Positions 1-10,547 of a stretch of 64,000 nt of DNA are shown one piece after another. A program made the position numbers and the translations under genes. This stretch comes from Diaporthe sp. PMI_573 (taxonomy: Eukaryota; Ascomycota; Sordariomycetes; Diaporthales; Diaporthaceae), in contig JAJTUP010000025.1 in assembly GCA_021399435.1 (NCBI GenBank), positions 62,001 to 126,000 on the forward strand, written 5' to 3'. The notes below the pieces were generated by a model, which worked only from the letters and a program-made list of their open reading frames with translations, was not told the DNA's origin and ran no database searches. Within the stretch, counting starts at the first letter, position 1. Each line of letters opens with the position of its first letter.

Positions 1-571
1 CGGGTGCCTTGAGGCAGTTCTCATACCGTCAACAAACTAAGTCGATGGGCTGACAATGTAGCGACCCGAACTGTGGCGCGGCATACAAGGCTGCCCAGGA
101 TGATTACTTGTTGGGTGCCGCGAATGGCTGCTCCAAGACAAACCCGACCAACGCTGCGGTTGCGCCAAGCACGACACCAAAGTGCAGCTGAGAGTTTGCC
201 CGAGAGAGGTGCTGCGTAACAGATCTCTGGCCAGCTCGTTCCAAAAACAAATCAATTTTACCAAAAGTCACGTGGCAATTGTCGCTCTTTTGATCTGGTG
301 ATATGTTGCATGCGAAAGTATGACAGGTTTGCCCACCGAAGCAAGAGCAAACTTGTATCATGAAGTGCAAAGCAAATCTCGGCATGTGACCATTCAGGTT
401 GGATCGGCAACTGTTGTGTGCATATTCAAAGAGTATCGTGCCCCGATAGTCTACGTTTCCCAGAGCAGCAAACCACAAATTATAGGCCAATCCCTTGACA
501 ACAACAAACATTTCTACCGTTCTTGTTCCACCACCTCCGGCGCGTTGAGGAACCCAATTTCACGTGTCGCC
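1..571. other. Left-edge stretch without a supported gene
   Basis: I see no convincing gene. A minus-strand frame at 104-511 is open and ends in a hydrophobic segment, but it has no ATG at its 5' end, no recognised motif and no clear splice link to the secreted-protein gene that ends at 572. It could be a 3' untranslated region or an unrecognised terminal exon. Confidence 0.4.
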
Positions 572-1306
572 TTATGGGCCCACAGGGGCGACCGTGACAA
601 CAGGCAACGGGGGAGGCGAGCCTGTCGTGTAACTACCACTGGCAGCAGGTCCTTTCACTGACGTAGGGACTGCAGTGTAGTTGGAGCCCGAAAGCTCGTT
701 GCTAAGCATAGGAAGACCTTCCCAACCCGTAAGGCCGTTGTAGATGAGGAAGCTGAGAGGCGCCAGATTGGGCCCGCATATGAACTCCCCGAAAATCGTC
801 GGCAGTCGGCCGTCGACCTGGAACAGGCTCAAAGCGCTGGCCATAAGGTCGATCACGTCCAAAGAACCCATGCTATTGTATCGGAATTATGGTCAGTGGG
901 TTGCATCTCGAGCCAGCCTTTGATATGTCACTTACACGGCGTAGTCATTGGGCGTGTTAGTTGCAGCATGTGACAGGGCAACCACACAAGTATCATGACC
1001 CACAATGGGTCTGTAGGTGAGGTTATTGAAGTGGTCGAAATCCCACAACTCGTAGTAGCCACCATTATTGCTGCTCTGCCAAATTGATAAATTCTTGCAG
1101 TCCTCCCCATTGATAGTCATGGGATCGTCGTCTCTGGCGGCCAGGCACGGCACGGAGCAGTTACGAACAAAGTATTCTTTCCAGGCAAACGTGGACTCAA
1201 CGCGCTTCTCAATATTGGGAGCGGCATTAGCGTGTTCAGGCACAGCAGCGGCCATGAAATGATGAATCATCGTGGCCAATAGGCCGATGATGGCAAAACG
1301 GTTCAT
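572..1306 (-). CDS. Small secreted protein, family unknown
   Basis: Two exons on the minus strand, 1306-936 and 872-572. The 63-bp intron at 935-873 starts GTAAGT and ends ATAG, and the phase matches across the splice. The product has 223 residues. I chose the ATG at 1306 because it starts a clean signal peptide (MNRFAIIGLLATMIHHFMAA); the frame stays open upstream but adds an unlikely leader. The mature part is acidic, has five cysteines (two in NCSVPC) and several N-glycosylation sequons, and ends in a Pro/Val-rich tail. I do not recognise a domain. Secretion is inferred from the signal peptide and the lack of any later membrane segment. Size and cysteine content would suit a secreted effector-like or cell-wall protein, but nothing in the sequence gives a function. 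Confidence 0.75.
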
Positions 1307-1448
1307 AATCGGTAGTGATAGAATTGGAAAAGAACGGACGAGAAGTTGGCTTAGTCTCGTGGTAAATGATGAAAGAATGAGGATTTCGAAACTTCGCAAG
1401 GTGGCTTAGTCCCGATTGTGGAAGCGGGAGAAAAGAGATGCTGCAGAA

Positions 1449-1456
1449 TTATATAG
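1449..1456 (-). promoter_or_regulatory. TATA box of the small secreted-protein gene
   Basis: CTATATAA on the minus strand, about 145 bp upstream of the chosen ATG at 1306. Position and sequence fit a fungal TATA box. No other promoter element is obvious. Confidence 0.45.
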
Positions 1457-2494
1457 CCAGATCATCTTCCTCACGGCTGTGACCGTGAGGTTGTGGTGGT
1501 CAGTGCATGAAAAACACTTATTCGTCTCAAGATCTGAGCAGGCGACAGTATGACCAATACACGTGGTTTGTTGATGAGGTCGATCAATTTGCCACAAAGG
1601 TTGACCCTTGTGCTTGGGCTGTCCAGAGTTTGGGAGTCGACATTGGTGAAGACCCACTAATCACCAGTTTGCTACCCTCGATGGCGAGATTTGTAACAAT
1701 GTGTTACTGTCAAGTGTTTGCCCTCCCCAATCTTTGCATCGGCTGTAAGGGGGCTGGAGGCTGGAGGTGGCCGGAGTGCAACCAAGGGCTCACAGATACC
1801 TTTCGGCGCCAGTGAGTCACCAAGTAGTGATGAATCACGAATTAACCACGGCATACGTGGTACATAGATAATCATTCAATTAATTTTCCCTGATAGCATA
1901 ATGGCACGCGAAATCAAAGTATTCAAGGAGATCTATCGGGTGACACGGAAACCTCTGCAAGCCATCAAGACCGAAGGTGTGCTGCCATGTCTGAGGACAA
2001 CAGCATCAATAAGGCGAAGTAGAGCGCGTAGATGTAAAGCATTATGTACTATTTGGGGGTGGTGTGATTCTTGCAGTGATACGTCTGTTCCTCGAGAATG
2101 CGGCGCTTGACTCGCAGCCAAGCAACGCAAAACAAACCGGAAAAGGATGACGTCGATACCAAGCGTCCTGTTACTACATTTCAACTATTCCCAGAGCGTA
2201 CTTCTAACACAGACTTATATGGACGCGGTGGGCTACGTGCTGTAGAAGTGACTATGATCTAGACCAGTAGATGCAAGATTATTGAGAGTGACAAACCATC
2301 GCTTTACGAACAAAATATCTATGACTTGGCTCCAAATTACGGAGTCGCAAGCTGACTTCAATATTGGTTTGAGAAGGAGGCAGCGGTCCCTGATATTTTG
2401 GAAATCCACGTAGTCTCATACAGAGTGAAAAAGAACAGTCTTATCGATTTACAACGACAACAAAGGTATCAAGTCCAATAAGCATTTACCCAAA
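1457..2494. other. Intergenic region
   Basis: About 1 kb between the promoter of the secreted-protein gene and the 3' end of the arylsulfotransferase gene. Short open frames on both strands lack motifs and plausible splice partners. I see nothing functional. Confidence 0.5.
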
Positions 2495-4420
2495 CTACTC
2501 TTCGTAAGACTTCAACTCATTGTACTTCAACCTATCCCTTCCGCCGTCCCTCCACTCGACACTTCTCCTCCTCACAGATTCGACCACACCACAAACAACG
2601 GAAACAACAGACTCGCCAGGAAACCGGCGGATCCAAGCGCTACGAAGCCTCTTCCGGAAGATGCCCGCCACAACAAGCGCGACGCCAAGCATGACCTCAG
2701 CGGCGACCGACAACCGGTGCAGCAGCCCCGAGGACGCCGCAGCATTCCCCACGTACCGGTCCAGCACGTCCGAGTGCTTGAGCACGACCCCATCGCGGTC
2801 CAGCGCCGCGACGCGGACATACTGCGGGTAGTCGCCTACCATATCAAAGCCCGCCTCGAAGCCGTCCTTCTCCAGGACATCAAGGTCGACATATACATCG
2901 CGCTTGGCGCCTGCCCAGTCCGCGCCCTGCAGGACCCAGTTGTCGACCTCGGTGGCGCCGTTCCAGCTGACGTAGAGCACGCCCTCGGATGGGTTGAGGG
3001 ACACGGCGGGGGCGTACCAGGGCCGGCCGACCCAGCGCGTCGTCTTGAAGCCGCGGTAGCTCGTGACCATGCCCGTCTGCCAGATGAGCCAGGGGGCGAG
3101 GCGGACGTCGCAGAGGACCTGGCCGTCGGCGGAGAACTCGGTCACGGCGGGGAAGAAGCCGTAGTCGACGAGGACTCTGCCCGTGTCGCTGAGGACCTGC
3201 ATCGAGCCCTGGCTCTCGGAGAGTTTCGGGTGTGCCGGATCGTAGTAATCGTGCAGCAGCTTCGCTGTCATGGCCTTGGTGTCGAGTTCGAGCATCATCC
3301 CGCGGCTGTGGTCGCCGATGTACTTGTTGCCTCCGTTGGTCGACTTGGCGTTGTCGAACAGGCTCAGCCTGTTGGTGCCGTGCCATCTGGCGTGGTGCTG
3401 CCAGGTAAAGTCTGTCGCACGGCCGTCGGATAAGTCCTCAAACATATTTTGTTTGCCTCCGAGTATCCATAGCGTCTCACCCTCGGGACTGATGCACATC
3501 ACCGTGTGAGTGTGCCTGTTCGAGATGATGTAGTTCCCAAGATGGTCCTTGTCAACACTGTTGATGTGGACGTAGTCAAAGCCGTTGATAGGATAAAGAC
3601 CGAGATCGCCGCCGACATAGGAGCGCATCGTCATCTCGATTGGAATGTGGTCAGAAGCGCGCCATTCAAAGATCAACTCGCCTGTTTCAAGGTTGACTTC
3701 TTGGAATATGCTATCGAGCACCCAGCCATCGACGGGGCCACCGATGGGGGAAAGATCCAGAGCCTGGGGATAGTAGATGGTCATGAGGCCAGTGTTCTCC
3801 TCGGTTATGCGAAATTCATGCAGATCGCCTCGTAGACCTTCGCCTCTGGTTTCGACAGCCTCCACGGTCTTGACCACTTGGTATGTTTCATCGAGCTGTA
3901 CCATTTGTTAACTGGTAAATCGCGAATGCCTGGCAGGGGAGAAGGTTGAAAAGAAAAGAAAAAAATAAAAGCAAGTCAATATTCGGCATACAATAAAATA
4001 GCATCCTGCTCCGTAACGGTGATGCACGCCGTCAACGCCGCCCCAGAATGTCAAATGTGGCTTGCCATTGTACATCTGGACCTTGAAGTCTGTGATGCCG
4101 CGGCCCTTCCCAAAACTAGTTCCCTCAGTTGTCCAGACCAAGTTCCCCCTCCCGTCGAGGATTACTGGTGCCGGCGAATACACAATGCTCCCGCGAGGGG
4201 ACATGAGGTAGTAGCCATCGTCACACTGCTCGTCCCATTTCAGGAAGTTGAGGCGAGGTGCAGCCAGCTCGTAGGACTTAAACGTGGTTTTCGGATATAA
4301 GCCGTAGAAGCCCCAGTCGTAAAGGTTCGGTGACTGCAGTATGTCATGGGCTGTAGATGGTGCGGAAAACAGGGACGCGGCGGCCAAGAGATGTAGTAGC
4401 CGCGTGCACGTGGCCGCCAT
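2495..4420 (-). CDS. Arylsulfotransferase-family (ASST-like) membrane or secreted protein
   Basis: Two exons, 4420-3992 and 3895-2495. The 96-bp intron at 3991-3896 starts GTATGC and ends TACAG. The splice is fixed by phase and by the family motif it restores, in which GAGCYF runs into ILDETYQVVKTV. The product has 609 residues with a signal peptide at about 1-24, and I chose the ATG at 4420 because it begins that peptide (an in-frame ATG lies at 4432). The body matches fungal Arylsulfotran_2 proteins, with beta-propeller blades and conserved stretches such as HEFRITEENTGL, DFTWQHHARWHG and LSLFDNA. A hydrophobic helix near the C-terminus (about residues 545-565) followed by basic residues suggests anchoring. 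In bacteria this family moves sulfate between phenols; fungal members are poorly characterised, so the reaction is inferred from family only. Confidence 0.85.
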
Positions 4421-6492
4421 GGTCTCGATCATTCGTCCGGGGTTGGCCTGGCGGCTCAGATATGCACAACCACCAGTCAAGGCACGAGAACTTTTTCACA
4501 AATTCTCGATCCCACCTCAAAAGATCCCAAGATCTTGCAGTTGCTTCGATGACGGTCCACAAAATATCGTAACCACTTCCTGGGTGGATCTGTTATCTAG
4601 AAGCCGGGCTGACGTGTGAGTAGCAGTGATATCAGGGACTAGGTTCAACAATATCCGAGATAGTACGGGGATGGAGATATAAGAGCTGCTTGGGCTCAGG
4701 ATCAGAACAAAGGAAGGGAAAATGAGAAGAAAAGAAGCTGGGAAGAAGGAGGCAGTTGGCAGAATGCTACTAAATCTTGGTGGAGCTAGACATCTTTGTT
4801 GACCGTTCAAGCAAAAGGAGAAGGGGTGTGGACCTTGGTGTGCGAGACGTTGGTGTATTGTGGTCCACGAGGTGGGTTGATAGCATGGATTGGCCCGATT
4901 GAGCGCTGGGGAACTGGGGAGCCAAGACGGGGAGATACACCCTCTTGTGCCTTGGTCGACCCAGTTCCCTGATGTGTCAGATGTATACGTGCGAGACATG
5001 CCGACCTGCTGTTGGTGAGTGAATATAGACGCGTGTTCGATGGGTCCAGCCCATACTGTTGTACGACGGGAGCGCCGATGCTATCAAGCCAAAGTCTGTA
5101 GTGGACCAGCTGTTGATCTCCTCGCCGATAGCAGCTCATCTCATGCCACGGCTTGCTTGATATCGCACCATCTTGCCAGGCATATTGATGGTATCCCAGT
5201 ATCTGGCACTCATCGGTAAGTTGGCACAGGCTATTTCCATATTCCAACCTTCTGGGAAAGCATGGGCAGGACCCACCTGTGTGCCCGGTACTTGACCAGA
5301 TCTGCAGAGGGAAAGCTCCACATTGCCGGCAGCCGTCGTCGGGCAGTCGGGAAGGAACCTCGAAACGGCAGGGTTGGGTTCCAACACCTCGGCACTTTTC
5401 ACCCATGCTAACGTCGACATCAATACCACCCTACAGGACGAATCCTCCGAGGATCCGATCATCGATTCCCCGAATGTGCAGTCCACAAGACTGCAAGAAT
5501 TCGACATCATGAGACGCACCATATACACTTACGTGCACCCAACCAGTCGTGGCGTAGAGATAATCGTGGAACAAAGACGCGCATGAAGATGACGATGCAT
5601 GACCTGTACCCGGCCCGCAATTTTCGGGTGTCTTGAAATTTGCTCCTGGAGATCGCAGATGGAGATCCGACCGAGAAGATGGGCACGCGTCACGTCGGAA
5701 GTCGCACAAGTTGCAGTACAGCCCACATCTCCCTACATTTGGACCCCACTAGAAAATGCTCAGCCATCTCGAAGGCGTGTCCCTTATCTGCTGCAGTCCA
5801 GGTGTCAACTCGACCTGCACATTTGGAGCTTCGATGTACAAAACGAAAGCCCATGCATTCAAGCCAGCATGCATGTGCTGTTATACGTTGCATCGACACG
5901 ACCACGAGGCGGCTCAACAAGGGCGTTCGGTATCCGACAGAATGGTACGCGGCACGTCGCTGAGCCGCCCCAAGAACGACTCAAACTCGATGCACGCCAG
6001 CCCGGTTCCCCCAGATCGGGCTGATAACTGTCGGGAGCAACGCAACGGATCATTTGCAGTGCAGGCCTCACAGACTTCACAGACCCAGAGAATTATGTGG
6101 CGATTCGTGACCTCCGACCAAGCTACCACTCAGATAACTGCCTGTAAAAACGGCCCAGGTAGTCGACGGGAACTGCTCACCTCCCATTATCACTTTCTGG
6201 GATTACTTTCTTACTCGCCCGGGGTCGTTGATACGTATCTCCTTATTAAATGCACCACTAAGGCCCTCAATGCGAGACGGTGGGGTTTTCTACTGCATCT
6301 GCTTGAAGGATTCCCGAACACTGATAGAATGCTTACATGTGGAGCCGCCAGAGTCAAGAGGGACATAATCAGCAACTAAGCATCGAGACGACATGTCGAA
6401 ACCTCAAAAACTCATGTATATCGTGCCAGTATGTACACATTCTGAATTATACTAATAACCACGGGTTTTATGTACAAACATTGTCACCCCTC
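4421..6492. other. Two-kilobase spacer, no supported gene
   Basis: Upstream region of the arylsulfotransferase gene and downstream region of the beta-galactosidase gene. Several overlapping open frames exist on both strands, the longest on the minus strand at 4807-5406 (199 codons) and 5136-5528. None has a recognisable domain, signal peptide or splice pattern, and they overlap one another in different frames. I treat them as chance. Confidence 0.5.
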
Positions 6493-9400
6493 TTAGGCAT
6501 ACGCCAGCCTATCCTCGGACCACCCAGGCCTCAGATACTGCGCATCGAAGCCCATGTCATACCCAGTGGTGTGCACATAGTCCACATTCCAGCCCAGCCT
6601 GACCTCGACACCCTGCGCGCTCTGGCTCCACAGCGTCACGGCAACGGTGTTGTCACCGTCATAGTCCAGGATGCCCGTCGGGACGGGGAACGTGATCTGG
6701 TTGCCAATGTACGGGTTGAAACGGCCAAACTGGTACCCGTTGACAAACAGCAGCGCCCGCACCTGGTTCGAGTGCGCCGCGTCGTCGGGAACAAACGTGC
6801 TCTTGGTGCTGCCGTTGCCTGGTGCGGAGAACTGGAACGAGATGGATACGTCCAGCCCCTCGGGGACGGAGAGCGGCACCACGGCGCGGAAGACCCGGAT
6901 CCCAGCCGCCGGGACCGTAAGTGTCGTGATGGTGCTGCTGCTGCTGTTGGCACCGCCGACGGACTGCCAGTTATCGTCGGGATACTCGGGGAGGTGCATG
7001 CCAACACGCTCGGCGTAAAGCCCTCCCTCGTTGTAAACGCTACGGATCGGGTCGATGTTGTCCTCGCCGCCCGCAGGGCCCGCGATCTTCCAATCGCTGA
7101 AGCTCGCGTCTGTGCCGAGGAGCGTCGCGTTCCAGATGCCCCTGGGGGTGAGGGCTCCTGACGTCTGGTCGTGGCCCGAGTTGTCCATCACTACCACCAG
7201 GACGTTGTCCTTGCCTTCTGCCGCGAGCGTCGCATTCTCGAAGGTGAACTCCTTCTGTCCTGTTGCGGATGTGGAGGCCCCCAGGTACGAGCCGATGTAC
7301 GCGCCGTTCAGCCACGCCGAGTAGCCGAAGGCCTTGCCGCCCGTGATGTTGAGGAAGACGCCACTCGGCACTGAAGCCGTACTGGGGAACGTAGCGCGGT
7401 AGATGGAGCTTCCAACGTGGATGTGGTACTCGTCTAGGAACAGCACCGGGTTATTTGATGCGGGCTTCGACGGGTTGGATGTATTTTGGTGGTCCGCCGT
7501 GGTCCACACGTTGGGCGAGACGGTGTAGTTGGGCTGGATCTCAGGAAGGCTGTCGTGCCACTTCCACGGCCCGAGGGCGGGCAGCGTGAAGGACTCTGGC
7601 CCTGTGACGGTAGCTGTGAGCATGTTCCCGTCCTTGGAGACTGTAGAGAGCTCCACTCCGTTCCAGGTCACGGATTCCACAGAGGGCGCGAAGATGGTCA
7701 GAGTGTTTTTGTCGCCGTCGATGTCGCCAACGAGCTCAAGCGTATTATCAGTGATGGACGCCGAGCGGACCAGGTAAGGACCTTGGACGAGTACTGTTTG
7801 AAGATGTCAGTCATTCTGCGTCATATGCAAGCCGCAAGTAAGATCTTGATGGGTTACTGGACTTACCTGTGCTGTTCACAGGGTACAGGGGGTCGTTGCC
7901 TAGACTGGGAGCCCAGAACACGTACGCCGACGGGCGGTCGAGGATGACGACCTGGGCACCATCACCCAGGTTCACAACAGTCATTCCACTGGTATTTGAC
8001 CAGTTGATAGCCACGCTCGAGTTTCCGGGCACGATGTTCACTGTTGTCGAGGTGGTGTTCGCTGTGGCCTTTGAGAGGCTGGCGGAGGTCACTCCCTCGA
8101 TGACGACCTCCCCTGACTCGCCAGCTGGGACCCAGACAGCCAGCACTTCCTTGTCATCAATGACGGAGTAGGTCAGTACCTCGGCCGTCGAGTACAGCAG
8201 GTTCTTGCTGCCGAAGCTGAAGTCTACCGGGAGAACCTTGGCCTGGTGGCCGTTGATGACGATACTGCCACCATACTGCGGGATGGTCTTCGCTCCCTGG
8301 GAGGTGCTGACGTTCAACTTGAAGGTCTCCAGCGTGGCCGATGTCGAGTCGAGGTGCATAGTCGCGAAAAACGCCGCACCGGTGTCGGGGTTCCGCAGCT
8401 CAGCAGTGGTGATGGCCTTGTTCTCGCTGTATGCCGTGCCGTTGCCGACCCTGTCCGTTTTGGCAAGCTCCGTCGCAACGCGCGTGAACATGGTCAGCAG
8501 CTTGGTCTCGTAGTACTTGCCGCCGATGGCGCGGTTCTCCGACACAGGGCTCGAGTAGTCGTAGCTGCTCGCCACGACGGGCGTCGCCAGCCAGCCCCAG
8601 TTCGTGCCGCCGAAGAGCATGTACAGGCTGATCGCCGTGGCGCGCTGATAGATCAGGTTGCGGTAGAAAATGTTGGCGAAGTCGACGCCGATGTCTGCTG
8701 GGCAGCCGCCCTCGGGACCGCCCCATGGGTTATAAGAACCGCCTTGGAATTCCGGCATGAAGTTGGGCTGCGTTGGAGAGAACTTTTGGAAGTAGTCGTA
8801 GTAGTCGACGACCTGGTATGCGACATACTTGCCGTTCGTGCCCGTGCATTCGGTGAGATCGCAGCTCCAGCAAGAAGGGTACGAATCCAGGCCCACAACG
8901 TCGACGTTACCGACTCCGTCACTGTAGTCTTTGCTCCAGGAGAAGGTCCTCATGTTCGGATCGTTGTGTGTCAGCGGGACGTCGATGCCGCTAGCACGTG
9001 CAGAGTCCTCCAGGAGCTGCATATACTCGCCCGCTGCAACGTTGGGCGTCTTCGCCGCGACATTCGTCCACTGCTGGCCAAACTCGTTCTCGATCTGGAA
9101 CATAATAACGTTGCCGCCGTTGGTGATGAGGTGTGGCGCAATCAGGCTGGACATATTGGTCCAGTAAGGGGTCCAAGCCGCCGTGTACCGCGGGTCGTTG
9201 TTCCTCAGCGTGCCGTACTCCCCAGTCGTCACCCACAAGGGGTAACCACCCGCGTTCGTCTCAGCGTTCACGTAGGGACCGGGGCGCACGATCATGTACA
9301 TGCCGAGTTCCTTGGCCAGGTCCATGATGCGCGTGAAGTCGTGGGCGCCGGTCTCGAAGTCGAGGACCCCATCCGAGGGGCTGTGGAACCCCCAGTGGCC

Positions 9401-9679
9401 GTAGATGCTGAAGGCGTTGAAGCCGGCCGCCTTGACCTTCTCGAGCAGGTCGCGCCACAGCTCCGGAACGGGGAACCGCCAGTAGTGGAACTCGCCCGAG
9501 AAGACGAAGAGCCGCTGCCCGTTCACGTGGAAGCTGTAGTGGTCCCATTCCACGAGCGTCGTCAAGCTGTTGTTGTGCAGGGGCCAGTCGGTCGGGCTGT
9601 TGTTGTCCTGGGCTTGTGCCTGGCTGAGCCCTGCTGCGAGGGCCCATGCCAGGGCTGCTGCCTTTCCGATCCACCGCAT
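6493..9679 (-). CDS. Secreted GH35 beta-galactosidase (lactase type)
   Basis: Two exons, 9679-7867 and 7793-6493, joined over a 73-bp intron (GTAAGT to AACAG, 7866-7794) in phase. The product has 1037 residues, close to the roughly 1000 of fungal family 35 enzymes. A signal peptide covers about residues 1-23. The TIM barrel holds the acid/base glutamate near residue 199 in FQIENEFG and the nucleophile near residue 310 in NFMPEFQGG. The galactose-binding regions GEFHYWRFP and GPYVNAE are also clear. The remaining 600 residues form the beta-galactosidase jelly-roll domains and carry many N-glycosylation sites. The enzyme would remove terminal beta-galactose from lactose, galactan side chains or xyloglucan outside the cell. 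The gene is intact and divergent from the coiled-coil gene at 10548. Confidence 0.95.
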
Positions 9680-10547
9680 CGTCGTTGAAGCTTTTGACGG
9701 CGCAACCTCACGATGGCTTGGGGTCGTGGAGTTGGTGGTGGTGACCTTTCACCACCCCCCATGGCCGGGCAGCTGGCGCGGATGAGCGTATTTATCATGC
9801 TCGCAGCAGGCCTCATACGACGTCATGAACGGTCGTGTCTGCCTGCTGACAAGAGGGAATTTGCCTTTAGCCGACCCCATTGCGGCGTGAATTATTCCAT
9901 CCGAACCTTGCACGTTGGCTGACTACCGGGGGCAGCTGTCCCGAGACTGTGGAGAGCTCATGCCCAGGTCCCACGATTGCGGGGCATGCCAGCGCGTTCT
10001 AAGTTCTGGGGTCGCCGCCGTGGTGACATCGCCCCTTGGAGTCGGTGCAGGTACTGGCCAGTGGGCTCCGGCTGATCGTCCCGAATGGTACAGCGCGTCC
10101 GTCCCTTGTAAGATTGCTTCATTGTTTACTTCTACACTACTCAACACTGACATTTCTTGATCGGGACTCTTGTCCTATAAATGGTGAAGCAGGCCGTACG
10201 ATATGTTACCCCGGCGTTACCTCTGATGATGAGAATTCCACGGTATCTGAAAACTTGAATAATCTCACATCCAGTCCCACATGACGCTGGAGAATTCCTG
10301 GGGAACCAAGATCCAGGGTAGCTGCCCCGTGCTATTGCGCTGGACATGCAGGCATCCCGAGTGGGCATAGTGCAGGTAGCTTTTGCAGCCACCCAATTAC
10401 GGTGCATCGGACATGCAGTCAGCTGAATGTTTTCAGCCTCACTGCAGGTCAAAATATGAAACTTTTGCAATTTCACAATTCCAACCCGCTGCTGTTCTGT
10501 GGCATGATCTTTGAGCCAGCGGCGGGGATTCGTCCTTGAATCAGACG
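9680..10547. promoter_or_regulatory. Divergent promoter region, GH35 and coiled-coil/ULD gene
   Basis: 868 bp between two divergent starts. It includes GCGGGG (9979-9984) and CTGGGG (10006-10011), which fit the SYGGRG consensus of the carbon-repressor CreA; repression of the beta-galactosidase by glucose would be expected, but such hexamers also occur by chance. An ATAAATA-like stretch lies near 9790 upstream of the beta-galactosidase. Confidence 0.35.

Noticed and set aside
4807..5528. Minus-strand open frames of 130-199 codons
   Set aside because: Overlapping in different frames, no signal peptide, domain or splice logic; likely chance.
8246..9688. Plus-strand 480-codon open frame antisense to the beta-galactosidase
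   Set aside because: Shadow of the GC-rich GH35 coding strand; no family match and no ATG context.
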